Made by a program: the position numbers and the translations under genes. Below the pieces are notes generated by a model. It was given only the letters and a program-made list of their open reading frames with translations. It did not search any database and was not told the origin of the DNA. A stretch of DNA of 43,493 bases from Gammaproteobacteria bacterium. Lineage in GTDB: Bacteria; Pseudomonadota; Gammaproteobacteria; Steroidobacterales; GCA-2729495. This document shows positions 24,330-33,600 of the stretch, piece by piece. The first letter of the stretch is position 1; each line of letters opens with the position of its first letter. The stretch spans positions 111,197 to 154,689 of the forward strand of contig JAQWPD010000101.1 in NCBI GenBank assembly GCA_029245525.1, in the 5' to 3' direction.

Positions 24330-26765
24330 ATGAGCAACAATCTCGTCATTGTAGAATCACCCGCCAAATGCAAAACCATCGAGAAATACCTCGGCAAAGA
24401 ATATAAAGTTCTTGCATCCTATGGTCATGTGCGTGACCTGATTCGTAAGGATGGCGCGGTTGATACTGAAAACAGTCATCAAATGAAGTTCGAGTTGATC
24501 GAGCGCAACGAAAAGCACGTTGCCAAAATTATCAAAGCACTAAAGAAAGCTGACACCCTATACCTAGCGACTGATCAAGATCGCGAAGGCGAGGCTATAT
24601 CGTGGCATTTAGATGAAATACTAAAAGAGCGCGGGCTGCTTAAAGGCAAGACCGTGCGTCGTATCGTCTTTAATGAGATAACAAAATCCGCCATTCAAAA
24701 AGCCATTAGCCAACCGCGTGACATCTCACAACCCTTGGTAGACGCGTATCTGGCTAGACGAATATTAGACTATCTGGTTGGCTTTAATCTCTCACCACTC
24801 TTGTGGAAAAAAATTACGCCGGGACTGTCTGCGGGTCGTGTACAAAGCCCCGCGCTCAGGATGATTGTTGAGCGCGAGAAAGAAATTGAAGCGTTCAAGC
24901 CTCGTGAATACTGGAGCATTGAGGCCACACTTGAAGCCAGTAACATTAATTTTGCTTCACGACTGGTTGAATACAAAGGCAACAAAGTAGAGCAGTTTAG
25001 TTTTGAAAGTGAAACTGCGGCATTCAGCGTACGCGACACCGTGGTTACTGCTGCTGAAGGCAAGCTGAGAGTCAAAGTCGTTAATAAGAAACAGCGTCGC
25101 CGTAATCCAGCAGCGCCATTCTCTACTTCGACGCTGCAACAAGAAGCCTCCAGAAAATTGGGCTTCAATGCGCGGCGCACCATGATGACGGCACAGAAAT
25201 TGTATGAAGGCATGGACACTGGAGAAGGGCCTGTTGGTCTCATAACCTATATGCGTACGGACTCGGTTTCGCTGTCTGACGAAGCTGTTGTCGAGATTCG
25301 TGAACTTATTGCAGAGCGCTATGGCAAAAAGAACCTGCCAACAGAGCCCAACGTCTATAAGTCTAAATCGAAGAACGCGCAGGAAGCACATGAAGGCGTC
25401 CGTCCGACAAGTATCATGCGCACCCCCGAGCAGGTTAAGAGCTTCCTAAATGAGGACCAATTTAAGCTCTACAGCCTGATCTGGAAGCGCACAGTGGCGT
25501 GCCAGATGGTGGCTGCCGTGTTCGATACCGTTGCTATCAATATGGTACCGGCAAATGATGAAAGCGCAGCGATAATTCGTGCCAATGGCTCAATACTTGT
25601 TGAGCCGGGCTTTATCGCCGTGTATCAGGAAGGCACGGATGACGTGAAAGACGAGGAGGCTGACAAGTCATTGCCCGCTGTAGCGGTCGATGAACTTGTA
25701 ACGCTTAACGAGATTCAGGCAAATCAGCATTTTACCGAGCCACCACCCCGATATTCTGAAGCGAGTCTTGTAAAGACTCTTGAAGAATATGGTATTGGTC
25801 GTCCATCAACTTACGCCAACATTATTTCAACACTGCTCAACCGTGAATACGCCGAAATGGATGGCAAACGTTTCATGGCCACTGATCGTGGCATGATTGT
25901 GGGCGACTTTTTAATTAAGCATTTCAGCCAGTACGTTGATTTTCGTTTTACCGCAGACTTTGAAGATTATCTTGACGAGATCGCACGCGATGAAAATAAT
26001 TACCTGGCTGTGCTTGATAACTTTTGGGTACCTTTTAAAAAACGTGTGGATGAAAAAGAAAACCTCACCCGCGAAGAAGTTGCTCAATCTCGCGACTTGG
26101 GCACTGACCCGGAGTCGGGCAAGCCAGTAAGTGTCCGGCTCGGACAATACGGAGCCTTTGCTCAGATAGGCACCAAAGATGATGAAGACAAGCCCAAGTT
26201 TGCTGGTTTGCGCCCTGGACAGAAGATCAACACCATTACCTTCGATGAGGCAATGCATCTCTTTATTCTGCCACGAACTCTAGGTCAAACCCCAGAGGGA
26301 GAAACGGTTACAGCGAGTGTTGGTCGTTTTGGTCCCTATGTAAAATACGATCAGACCTTCGTTTCGACGAAAGATGAAGACCCTTACACCATCGATTTAG
26401 AAACAGCGCTGCGCTTTATTGCTGATAAGAAGGAATTTGAAGCCAATCGCATTATTCAGGACTTCCCGGAACACGAAATTCAAGTGCTTAATGGTAGATT
26501 TGGTCCGTATATTTCCAGTCTCGATAAAAAGAACGTTAAAGTCCCAAAAGATCGCGAGCCGGCCAGCATGACGGTGGCAGAGTGCATAGCGCTTGTGGAA
26601 AAAGCCGCATTTAAACCGAAGAAAAAGACCGCAAAGAAAAAGACCGCAAAGAAAAAGGCGGCGAAGAAAAAGACCGCGAAGAAAAAGACCGCAAAGAAAA
26701 AGGCGGCGAAGAAAAAGGCGGCGAAGAAAAAGACCACTCATAAGGCCGCAGGCCCCGACAGCTAA
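24330..26765 (+). CDS. topA: DNA topoisomerase I, zinc-finger-less, with Lys-rich tail
   Basis: An 811-aa type IA topoisomerase. The TOPRIM domain starts NLVIVESPAKCKTIEKYLG and includes YLATDQDREGEAISWHL (metal-binding D-x-D-x-E). The catalytic Tyr is Y307 in GLITYMRTDS. Active-site regions such as LSAGRVQSPAL and GIGRPSTYANII are intact. The C terminus differs from E. coli TopA: there are no Cys4 zinc ribbons. Instead there are cysteine-free repeats with RLGQYGAFAQIG, GRFGPYVKY and GRFGPYISS, then a tail of eight K-K-K-(T/A)-A-like pentapeptides. It relaxes negative supercoils. The tail probably helps DNA or RNA polymerase binding (inferred). It follows smg by 113 bp. Confidence 0.96.
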   Translation: MSNNLVIVESPAKCKTIEKYLGKEYKVLASYGHVRDLIRKDGAVDTENSHQMKFELIERNEKHVAKIIKALKKADTLYLATDQDREGEAISWHLDEILKERGLLKGKTVRRIVFNEITKSAIQKAISQPRDISQPLVDAYLARRILDYLVGFNLSPLLWKKITPGLSAGRVQSPALRMIVEREKEIEAFKPREYWSIEATLEASNINFASRLVEYKGNKVEQFSFESETAAFSVRDTVVTAAEGKLRVKVVNKKQRRRNPAAPFSTSTLQQEASRKLGFNARRTMMTAQKLYEGMDTGEGPVGLITYMRTDSVSLSDEAVVEIRELIAERYGKKNLPTEPNVYKSKSKNAQEAHEGVRPTSIMRTPEQVKSFLNEDQFKLYSLIWKRTVACQMVAAVFDTVAINMVPANDESAAIIRANGSILVEPGFIAVYQEGTDDVKDEEADKSLPAVAVDELVTLNEIQANQHFTEPPPRYSEASLVKTLEEYGIGRPSTYANIISTLLNREYAEMDGKRFMATDRGMIVGDFLIKHFSQYVDFRFTADFEDYLDEIARDENNYLAVLDNFWVPFKKRVDEKENLTREEVAQSRDLGTDPESGKPVSVRLGQYGAFAQIGTKDDEDKPKFAGLRPGQKINTITFDEAMHLFILPRTLGQTPEGETVTASVGRFGPYVKYDQTFVSTKDEDPYTIDLETALRFIADKKEFEANRIIQDFPEHEIQVLNGRFGPYISSLDKKNVKVPKDREPASMTVAECIALVEKAAFKPKKKTAKKKTAKKKAAKKKTAKKKTAKKKAAKKKAAKKKTTHKAAGPDS
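26619..26738 (+). repeat. Eight 15-bp tandem repeats encoding the TopA lysine tail
   Basis: Units of the type AAGAAAAAGACCGCA run in frame, giving eight copies of Lys-Lys-Lys-Thr/Ala-Ala (the last ends Thr-Thr). Units differ only at a few third and second positions (ACCGCA, ACCGCG, GCGGCG), so copy number may vary by slippage without shifting frame. Confidence 0.95.
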
Positions 26766-26800
26766 TTTACGGGTTTCATAAGAGGCACAGCTCCGACAAT

Positions 26801-27358
26801 ATGCTGACCAGGCCCGACATTTATCGCGGCACCCAACAACTGCTTAAAGGTGGTGTGATTTGTTACCCCACTGAGGGCGTCTTCGGTTTGGGCTGCCTGC
26901 CCTTTGCCGAGCAGGCGGTCGCGCGCATCCTGCACTTCAAACAGCGGCCGGTGCGGCAGGGCTTAATACTGCTCGGCGCCAATATCGAGCAACTCCTGCC
27001 ATGGATTGATCCCTCCGCTGCCGAGCTTCGCCGTTTAAAGTCGACCACTAAGCTGCCAACCACCTGGGTTGTCACCTGCAGTGAAATAGCTCCGGATTGG
27101 ATTACCGGCGGACGCGATACCGTTGCTGTGCGTATTTGCCGCCATCCGGTGGTGCAGATTCTGTGCCTGAACAGTAATTCTGTCTTGGTCTCCACCAGCG
27201 CTAACCGCTCCGGAAGGCCCGCGGTAAAAACTGCCCTACGTGCGCGTTATTTGCTCAAAACCAAAGTTGATAGTGTCGTTGCCGGACAAACTGACGCCCA
27301 ACGCGGCGCATCTGAAATCTGTCTGGCTGGCAGCGGCAGAGTGATCCGCAGCGGCTGA
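26801..27358 (+). CDS. tsaC: Threonylcarbamoyl-AMP synthase TsaC (YrdC/Sua5 family)
   Basis: A 185-aa protein, the size of the short bacterial TsaC. It contains GGVICYPTEGVFGLGC near the N terminus, the Lys-Arg pocket FKQRPVRQGLILL, and SNSVLVSTSANRSGRPA (the usual S/T-S-A-N-x-S-G motif). It makes threonylcarbamoyl-AMP from Thr, bicarbonate and ATP, the first step of t6A37 formation in tRNAs that read ANN codons. It follows topA by 35 bp. In Pseudomonas the order continues to qor, hemF and aroE; here tag and aroE follow and hemF is not in the window. Confidence 0.94.
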   Translation: MLTRPDIYRGTQQLLKGGVICYPTEGVFGLGCLPFAEQAVARILHFKQRPVRQGLILLGANIEQLLPWIDPSAAELRRLKSTTKLPTTWVVTCSEIAPDWITGGRDTVAVRICRHPVVQILCLNSNSVLVSTSANRSGRPAVKTALRARYLLKTKVDSVVAGQTDAQRGASEICLAGSGRVIRSG

Positions 27359-27506
27359 GCAAACAAGTGCAACCGCGACTGTCCGACGATTCACGTCGGC
27401 GCTTACCGGGCAAAACAGGATGAAACTGAAACCCGTTTCATGCACAACCATAACGATGAGTTAAAAACCTAACAGGGCTGAAAACGAGCAGGCTGATTGG
27501 TGGAAA

Positions 27507-28118
27507 TCACGCCGTCCGACCATTGACCTTTTGTTGGCCGAGCGCCTTGCAGGCGTTGTAACGGAAACATCCCTCAACATGATCATTCACTAAACCAGTA
27601 GCCTGCATATGGGCGTACATAATCAAACTGCCCACAAATTTAAATCCGCGACGCTTCATGTCTTTGCTTAATGCATCTGATGCAGGCGATGTTGCTGGGG
27701 TCTGCCTCTGGCTCGCCCAACGATTCTGAACTGGCTTGTAATCCACAAAACCCCAGATGTAATCCGAAAATGATCCAAACTCATCCTGTACATCGATAAA
27801 CAGCTGAGCATTCATTACCGCAGAGCGTATTTTCAACTTGTTACGCACAATTCCCGTGTCCTCCTGTAAGCGAAGAATTTTGTTCTCCGAAAACCGCGCC
27901 ACTTTCACCACGTCAAAACCGGCAAATGCTTTACGATAACCCTCACGCCTATGCAGGATAGTTGACCAACTCAAGCCCGCTTGAGCGCCTTCCAACAGTA
28001 AAAATTCAAACTGAGTTTCGTCGTCGTAAGCCGGCACGCCCCATTCCGTATCGTGGTAGTCGAGATAAGCATCACTGACCCCTTCGCTCCAGGGGCATCG
28101 CTGTTTTACCGCGCTCAT
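27507..28118 (-). CDS. tag: DNA-3-methyladenine glycosylase I
   Basis: A 203-aa protein with the zinc snap of E. coli Tag: Cys8 and His22 at the N terminus (RCPWSEG, YHDTEWG), His180 and Cys184 at the C terminus (NDHVEGC), the last two with the same 4-residue spacing as E. coli H175/C179. The central part FEFLLLEGAQAGLSWSTIL carries the Glu and Trp that bind 3-methyladenine. It removes 3-methyladenine from alkylated DNA. It lies between tsaC and aroE on the opposite strand, where hemF or qor is usual in related genomes, so it was probably placed here by rearrangement. Confidence 0.95.
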   Translation of the reverse strand: MSAVKQRCPWSEGVSDAYLDYHDTEWGVPAYDDETQFEFLLLEGAQAGLSWSTILHRREGYRKAFAGFDVVKVARFSENKILRLQEDTGIVRNKLKIRSAVMNAQLFIDVQDEFGSFSDYIWGFVDYKPVQNRWASQRQTPATSPASDALSKDMKRRGFKFVGSLIMYAHMQATGLVNDHVEGCFRYNACKALGQQKVNGRTA

Positions 28119-28335
28119 AAGTTCATCTGCATTAAGTGGTCCTCACGCCGACAGGCTCTTATCGTCACATCAAATGTGTATTCTCACTACCGCTGACCGA
28201 TGTCTGTTCGGGTAGCGGTATTCTATTAAACGCCTGTTTGGCTTATGGTGTCTGTGCAATTACCGACTTTGCACGATACAACGCCACTGGCATACCCGTC
28301 ATTTGCAGCAATAAACCTGCAGTGAGACATTACTT

Positions 28336-28341
28336 AGGAGG
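28336..28341 (+). promoter_or_regulatory. Shine-Dalgarno that sets the aroE start
   Basis: A perfect AGGAGG lies 4 bases before ATG 28346, and the protein from that ATG aligns with the normal AroE N terminus. The open frame back to 28136 is therefore not used. Confidence 0.85.
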
Positions 28342-28345
28342 CAAG

Positions 28346-29182
28346 ATGTCAGGCCCGGATCGCTACACCGTCATCGGACACCCGATAGCCCACAGCAAAT
28401 CGCCCCAAATCCATGCGTTGTTTGCTGCGCAAACCGGCCAGAATATTGCTTACGACGCCACCGATATACCCCCAGAACATCTGGCAACCAGATTCACAGA
28501 GTTCTTTAGCCGGGGCGGCGCGGGTCTGAACGTTACGGTGCCGCACAAGCAACATGTGCTGCCATTAGTCGATGAGCTTAGTGCGCGCGCTGAGCTCGCA
28601 GGAGCGGTTAACACGGTTGTCAGGCTAAAGTCAGGCCGACTGCTTGGCGATAACACTGATGGCATCGGACTGGTCACTGACATGGTGCAGAACCACGGTG
28701 CAGAACTTAAGCACGCGCGCATTCTTATTCTGGGCGCAGGCGGTGCAACACGCGGCATTGTTCCCGCGCTACAAATGTTGAAACCGCAACGCCTCGTGAT
28801 CGGTAATCGCGATGCTGGCAAGGCTGTTGAACTGGCTAAGGAGTTTGATGCTGAGGGGAATCTATCCGGCTGCGGTTACGCCGACCTGACCAGCAAAGCC
28901 TACGACATAATTATTCATGCGACCTCTGCAGGGCTGAAGGGCTCAGTGCCTCAGTTCCCGGATGGCGTTATCGGCACTGACAGCTTTTGCTATGACCTTT
29001 CATACAATAACGTCGATACGCCGTTTATCACCAAAGCCAAAAGCCTGAAGTGTAAAAACAGCTACGATGGGCTGGGCATGCTGGTCGAGCAGGCCGCAGC
29101 GGCATTCGAGTTATGGCGTGGCATTAAACCAGACACTCAAGGTGTTATTGCAGTCTTGCGGAAAAAGCACCCCGCGGTATAG
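28346..29182 (+). CDS. aroE: Shikimate dehydrogenase
   Basis: A 278-aa enzyme from ATG 28346. The start YTVIGHPIAHSKSPQIH is the shikimate-binding S-x-S motif. The catalytic Lys is K68 in NVTVPHKQ, and the Asp is D105 in GDNTDGIG, the same 37-residue spacing as E. coli K65/D102. The NADPH loop is ILILGAGGATRG, followed by NRDAGKA, and the C terminus has YDGLGMLVEQAAAAFELW. It reduces 3-dehydroshikimate in aromatic amino-acid synthesis. The gene ends 8 bp from the convergent gor gene. An in-frame extension of 70 codons upstream has no family similarity and is ignored. Confidence 0.96.
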   Translation: MSGPDRYTVIGHPIAHSKSPQIHALFAAQTGQNIAYDATDIPPEHLATRFTEFFSRGGAGLNVTVPHKQHVLPLVDELSARAELAGAVNTVVRLKSGRLLGDNTDGIGLVTDMVQNHGAELKHARILILGAGGATRGIVPALQMLKPQRLVIGNRDAGKAVELAKEFDAEGNLSGCGYADLTSKAYDIIIHATSAGLKGSVPQFPDGVIGTDSFCYDLSYNNVDTPFITKAKSLKCKNSYDGLGMLVEQAAAAFELWRGIKPDTQGVIAVLRKKHPAV

Positions 29183-29190
29183 CGGCCAGG

Positions 29191-30540
29191 CTAGCGCATC
29201 GTTACCAATTCTTCCGCGCTGGTTGGATGAATAGCAACGGTGTCGTCGAACTCTTTCTTAGTAGCGCCCATACGAATTGCCACAGCGAATCCCTGGAGCA
29301 TTTCATCGGCACCGTCGCCGAAAAGATGACACCCTACGACCTTCTCCTGCTTACCGGTAACGACGAGTTTCATTTCGGCAAAGCCCTTTTTTTCTGACAA
29401 GCCATAGAACATCGGCGTAAATCGCGAGCGATAAACCTTTACCGCATCACCATACTTTTCCCTTGCTTCGGCCTCAGTAAGACCGACTGTACCGGTTGGT
29501 GGGTGAGTAAAGACAACTGTCGGAATCGTGTGATACTCAAGATGACGACCCTTCATGCCATTAAACAGTCTGTCTGACAGCCGTCTGCCTGCCGCAATTG
29601 CTACCGGTGTTAACTGAACTTCGCCGGTCACGTCACCAACGGCGTATATAGTCTCCACGTTGGTGCGCTGATACTTATCGACAGAGATAAACTGTTTGTT
29701 ATCGATTGCCACACCCGCTTTATTCAATTGAAGTTCGTCAATATTTGGTACCCGGCCGGTAGCCCAGATTACAGAATCAAAACCATCAAACCCCTTAGTA
29801 TCACCCACAATATTTACACACACACCATTGACGGTTTTCTCCAGTGACTGCGGGGCAGAATTAAAATGCAGGTCTACGCCGCTCGCCTGAAGCGACTGCA
29901 TAACCGCCTTCTGTAGCATTTCGTCAAAAGATCGCAGCAGGCTGTCTGTGCGAGCAAACAGGTGAGTTTCAGAACCTAGCCCGCGCATCACCCCGGCCAG
30001 CTCCACCGCAATATAGCCACTGCCAATAATCGCGACTTTCTGAGGGCGCTCTTCCAGCTCAAAAAACCCGTCTGAATCGATGCCAAGCTCTGCCCCTGGG
30101 ATTGCGGGCCTCCATGGCCGCCCGCCAGTGGCTATCAAAATGCGCTCTCCACGGACCTTCCGGCCGCCAACCGCAATTTCATTGGGCGCTGTGAACACCG
30201 CCCAACCCTCGATATGCTCAACCTCTTTATTGTGAAGATTGCGCGCGTAAATGCCGTTTAAGCGCTTAATGTAGGCATCACGGCGAGCTTTAAAGCCGGC
30301 CCAGTCATGGCCCTTATACTCCACATTGAACCCGTAATCAGCAGCGTAGGCGAGCTGATGGGCAATTGAAGCGGCCGCCCACATAACCTTTTTTGGCACG
30401 CAGCCAACGTTAACGCAGGTGCCGCCCAAGCGCCCACCTTCAACAACGGCTGCGCGGGCACCATATTCAGCCGCGCGTTGCGCTGCTGCCAGTCCGCCAC
30501 TGCCGCCGCCAATCACCAGAAAATCAAACGTGTCTGCCAT
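29191..30540 (-). CDS. gor: Glutathione-disulfide reductase
   Basis: A 449-aa flavoprotein, one residue shorter than E. coli Gor. The FAD loop is [14 protein letters not shown]; the redox disulfide [13 protein letters not shown] has C42 and C47, the same positions as E. coli; the NADPH domain has [15 protein letters not shown] with [11 protein letters not shown]; and the C-terminal [12 protein letters not shown] supplies the catalytic His-Glu pair. It keeps cytosolic glutathione reduced using NADPH. The Arg residues that select NADPH over NADH appear present in the segment after the Rossmann fold. The gene stands alone, convergent with aroE. Confidence 0.95.
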   Translation of the reverse strand: MADTFDFLVIGGGSGGLAAAQRAAEYGARAAVVEGGRLGGTCVNVGCVPKKVMWAAASIAHQLAYAADYGFNVEYKGHDWAGFKARRDAYIKRLNGIYARNLHNKEVEHIEGWAVFTAPNEIAVGGRKVRGERILIATGGRPWRPAIPGAELGIDSDGFFELEERPQKVAIIGSGYIAVELAGVMRGLGSETHLFARTDSLLRSFDEMLQKAVMQSLQASGVDLHFNSAPQSLEKTVNGVCVNIVGDTKGFDGFDSVIWATGRVPNIDELQLNKAGVAIDNKQFISVDKYQRTNVETIYAVGDVTGEVQLTPVAIAAGRRLSDRLFNGMKGRHLEYHTIPTVVFTHPPTGTVGLTEAEAREKYGDAVKVYRSRFTPMFYGLSEKKGFAEMKLVVTGKQEKVVGCHLFGDGADEMLQGFAVAIRMGATKKEFDDTVAIHPTSAEELVTMR

Positions 30541-30678
30541 AACTTAAGATCCGAAATAAAACATATGGCCGAGAATAGCACGCGACCTATACCGGTATAA
30601 CGCCCTCCGAAAAACCGCAGAGCATTACAGCGACCTTGTGATAGCATCCTGTGCTCGGGAAATTAACGCGTAATCATC

Positions 30679-32712
30679 ATGAAAAACCCTTTGCTAAACA
30701 CTAAAGAGCTGCCAAAGTTCAGCGGCATGCGCGCAGCAGACATTGAGTCTGCGATAAACGAAACCATCCGGCAGAACGAGGAGGAGCTCAGTGCGCTTCT
30801 CGATGCAGAGGACAAAAGCGGGACAGCGCCGGATTTTGCGTCATACATACCCGCTATTGAAGAGATGGGCGACCGCCTCCACAAGGTCTGGGGACCGGTC
30901 AGTCATTTACACGGCGTGCTTAATTCCCCTGAGCTGCGCGAGGCCTATAACGCCTGCCTGCCTTCGCTGTCGCGTTATAACTCTGAGCTTTCACAGAATC
31001 AACGTCTGTTCACGGTATACAAGCGCATAGCGGAGGGCATGGGCAGCACTGCCTCCCCGGAAAGGGCGTTGGTCGAGCATGCGCTGTTGGAATTTAAACT
31101 CGGTGGCATCAATCTGCCCGAGGCCCAGCAAGCGAGACTGCGTGAAATTCGCGAGTCCTTGACTCAACTGCAGGCCCGTTTCGAGCAAAATCTGCTGGAT
31201 GCCATGTTGGCCTGGCAACATCACACCACCGACGTTAATACGCTCAGTGGTCTACCTGAGTCAGCCTTAAGTGCAGCGAAACAGGCCGCTGAAGCCGAAT
31301 CTAAGGAAGGCTGGCTACTCGCGCTTGACCAGCCAAGCTACGTTGCCGTATTAACCTACGCCAAAGATCCAGAGCTCCGGGAAAAATTCTATAAAGCGTG
31401 GTGCACTCGGGCATCCGATCAGCCTCCCTCGCCAGAGCCGTTCGATAACACCAAAAATATGGCGCAGATACTGACCTTGCGTCAAGAAATGGCACAGCTG
31501 CTGGGCTATAAAAGCTATGCCGACTATGCTCTTGCGACCCGAATGGCCGGGACGGTAGCGGAAGTTACAGGTTTTTTACAGGAACTTGCAGGGGTATCGA
31601 TGCCTGCCGCCAAACGCGAGCTGAAGGAGCTCGAAGTCTTCGCTGGCAGGGAATTGGCGCCGTGGGACATCGCCTATTATTCGGAAAAGCTGCGGCTGCA
31701 GCGCTTTTCAATTTCCGATGAAGAGCTAAGACCCTACTTTCCATTGGATCGAGTGCTTGATGGGCTGTTTGGCTTAGTGCGGCAGCTCTATGACATCGAA
31801 CTGGAACAGCTGCCCAATGCCGATGTCTGGCATCCGGACGTTCGTTATTACTCTGTAAAAAACCGGGGCGGAACAATATTCGGTGGCGTCTATGTCGATC
31901 TCTATGCAAGAAAAAATAAACGTGCCGGTGCCTGGATGGATGAGTGCCGGGTTCGCAAGCAGTTCAATGGCAACAATCAAAACCCGGTTGCACATCTGGT
32001 GTGCAACTTTGCACCACCATTAAATAATGAGCCCGCACTGCTCACCCATAATGATGTGGTCACGCTGTTTCATGAGTTTGGCCATACTTTGCATCATCTA
32101 TTAACTGTTATTAACTACCCGAGCATCTCCGGCATTAATGGCGTCCCATGGGATGCGGTAGAGCTCCCGAGTCAGTTCATGGAGAACTTCGCGTGGAGTC
32201 CCCAGGTTGCGAAGCAGCTTTCCGGACATTACCAAACCGGCGAAGCACTGCCCGATGACCTACTGAACAAACTTGAAGCATCGCGGATATTTCAAGCCGG
32301 AATGCAGATGGTACGGCAACTGGAGTTCAGCCTGTTTGACTGGTATCTGCATTCGGAGCCCGACACCGATAACGCAGCCGGCAAAGCCATGCACAAAGCC
32401 CGGAATGAAGTTGCTGTAATCAAAGCGCCTGAGTACAACCGCATGACGCATAGCTTTGCGCATGTTTACTCCGGCGGCTATGCAGCGGGCTACTACAGCT
32501 ACAAATGGGCCGAGGTGCTGGCAGCCGATGCTTACTCTGCGTTTGAGGAGGGCGGTTTATTCAACCCTGATCTAGCCCACCGGTTCAGGCAGGAAATTCT
32601 GCAGATTGGCGGCAGCAAAGACATTGCCAAAGCATTTGAAACATTTCGCGGCCGTCCGCCATCGATAAACGCGCTACTCAAACAATCGGGTATCGAAACC
32701 AAGGTCGCGTAA
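30679..32712 (+). CDS. prlC: Oligopeptidase A (M3 family metallopeptidase)
   Basis: A 677-aa cytosolic peptidase of the length of E. coli PrlC/OpdA (680 aa). The zinc motif is LFHEFGHTLHHLL, with H465, E466 and H469; the third ligand Glu follows in the segment WDAVELPSQFMENFAW. Other conserved parts are GGTIFGGVYVDLYARKNKRAGAW and HVYSGGYAAGYYSYKWAEVLAAD. It degrades short peptides, including cleaved signal peptides. In many gammaproteobacteria a small DUF1244-type gene or yhiQ follows; here xthA follows after 48 bp. Confidence 0.95.
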   Translation: MKNPLLNTKELPKFSGMRAADIESAINETIRQNEEELSALLDAEDKSGTAPDFASYIPAIEEMGDRLHKVWGPVSHLHGVLNSPELREAYNACLPSLSRYNSELSQNQRLFTVYKRIAEGMGSTASPERALVEHALLEFKLGGINLPEAQQARLREIRESLTQLQARFEQNLLDAMLAWQHHTTDVNTLSGLPESALSAAKQAAEAESKEGWLLALDQPSYVAVLTYAKDPELREKFYKAWCTRASDQPPSPEPFDNTKNMAQILTLRQEMAQLLGYKSYADYALATRMAGTVAEVTGFLQELAGVSMPAAKRELKELEVFAGRELAPWDIAYYSEKLRLQRFSISDEELRPYFPLDRVLDGLFGLVRQLYDIELEQLPNADVWHPDVRYYSVKNRGGTIFGGVYVDLYARKNKRAGAWMDECRVRKQFNGNNQNPVAHLVCNFAPPLNNEPALLTHNDVVTLFHEFGHTLHHLLTVINYPSISGINGVPWDAVELPSQFMENFAWSPQVAKQLSGHYQTGEALPDDLLNKLEASRIFQAGMQMVRQLEFSLFDWYLHSEPDTDNAAGKAMHKARNEVAVIKAPEYNRMTHSFAHVYSGGYAAGYYSYKWAEVLAADAYSAFEEGGLFNPDLAHRFRQEILQIGGSKDIAKAFETFRGRPPSINALLKQSGIETKVA

Positions 32713-32748
32713 AGTGAACCGATATCTGGCCGGTCTTAATTGCCTATC

Positions 32749-32753
32749 AGGAG
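32749..32753 (+). promoter_or_regulatory. Shine-Dalgarno that sets the xthA GTG start
   Basis: AGGAG lies 7 bases before GTG 32761. A TTG at 32740 is in frame but precedes this site, so GTG 32761 is the start. Confidence 0.75.
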
Positions 32754-32760
32754 CCTCACG

Positions 32761-33525
32761 GTGAAAATAGCAAGCTGGAACGTCAACTCAATTCGAGTGC
32801 GCACTGAACATGTGATCGAGTGGTTGGATTATGCCAAGCCCGACATATTGGGGCTGCAAGAACTCAAAATGCCAACGGAAGACTTTCCGTCGGACGTCTT
32901 TGCTGAGGCTGGCTACTCGGCACTGGTTAACGGGCAAAAAACTTATAATGGTGTCGCATTGCTCAGTCGCACCGAAGGTCTGAACCCCATTTCAGATATT
33001 CCCGGTTTCGATGATCACCAACGACGGGTATTGGCAGCCACCTATGGCGATACACGAATCGTAAACCTGTATGTGCCTAATGGTCAGGCTCTTGATTCGG
33101 ACAAGTATCAGTACAAGCTAGACTGGCTTAAAGCTCTGAATGCATGGGTCAGAGAAGAAGCCAATCAACACGCAAAGCTGTGCGTGTTCGGTGACTTTAA
33201 TATTGCACCGGAAGATACTGACGTTCATGACCCAGAAGCATGGGCCGGCAAAATTCTTTGCAGCGATGCCGAACGGGCCGCGCTTGCCGAATTAACCTCA
33301 CTCGGCCTTCAGGATAGCTTCCGCCTATTTGACCAGCCCCCCGAAAGCTTCAGCTGGTGGGACTACCGCATGGCTGGCTTTCGCAGAAATCGGGGGCTTC
33401 GAATTGACTTAATACTGGTTTCAGAGGCTATTGCCAAGAGGTCTACCGCAGGGGGTATAGACAAGGAACCGCGGGCCTTAGAGCGCCCTTCCGACCATGC
33501 TCCGGTGTGGCTTGAGTTTGACTAG
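32761..33525 (+). CDS. xthA: Exodeoxyribonuclease III
   Basis: A 254-aa AP endonuclease of the ExoIII/APE1 fold, starting at GTG 32761 (KIASWNVNSIRVR). Metal and catalytic residues are seen in ILGLQELK (Glu), NLYVPNG (Tyr), VFGDFNIAPEDTDVHDP (Asp-Asn), and the terminal RPSDHAPVWLEF (Asp-His). WDYRMAGFRRNRGLRIDLIL is the usual DNA-gripping loop with a catalytic Asp. It cuts abasic sites made by glycosylases, such as the hypoxanthine and 3-methyladenine glycosylases in this window, and degrades duplex 3' ends. It follows prlC on the same strand. Confidence 0.95.
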   Translation: MKIASWNVNSIRVRTEHVIEWLDYAKPDILGLQELKMPTEDFPSDVFAEAGYSALVNGQKTYNGVALLSRTEGLNPISDIPGFDDHQRRVLAATYGDTRIVNLYVPNGQALDSDKYQYKLDWLKALNAWVREEANQHAKLCVFGDFNIAPEDTDVHDPEAWAGKILCSDAERAALAELTSLGLQDSFRLFDQPPESFSWWDYRMAGFRRNRGLRIDLILVSEAIAKRSTAGGIDKEPRALERPSDHAPVWLEFD

Positions 33526-33600
33526 CTGTCGGCGGCGAGTACACTAAATAGCAAGACAATAGGCGGTTTACCCCCGCAGCAGGCATTCCACACATTACCC

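Noticed and set aside
26397-26741. Leftward Phe/Leu-rich ORFs antisense to the TopA tail
   Set aside because: They are the reverse-strand reading of the AAG/AAA lysine repeats, giving artificial Leu/Phe repeats.
28136-28345. 70-codon in-frame extension upstream of aroE
   Set aside because: A perfect AGGAGG precedes ATG 28346 and the AroE N terminus matches from there; the extension is not family-like.
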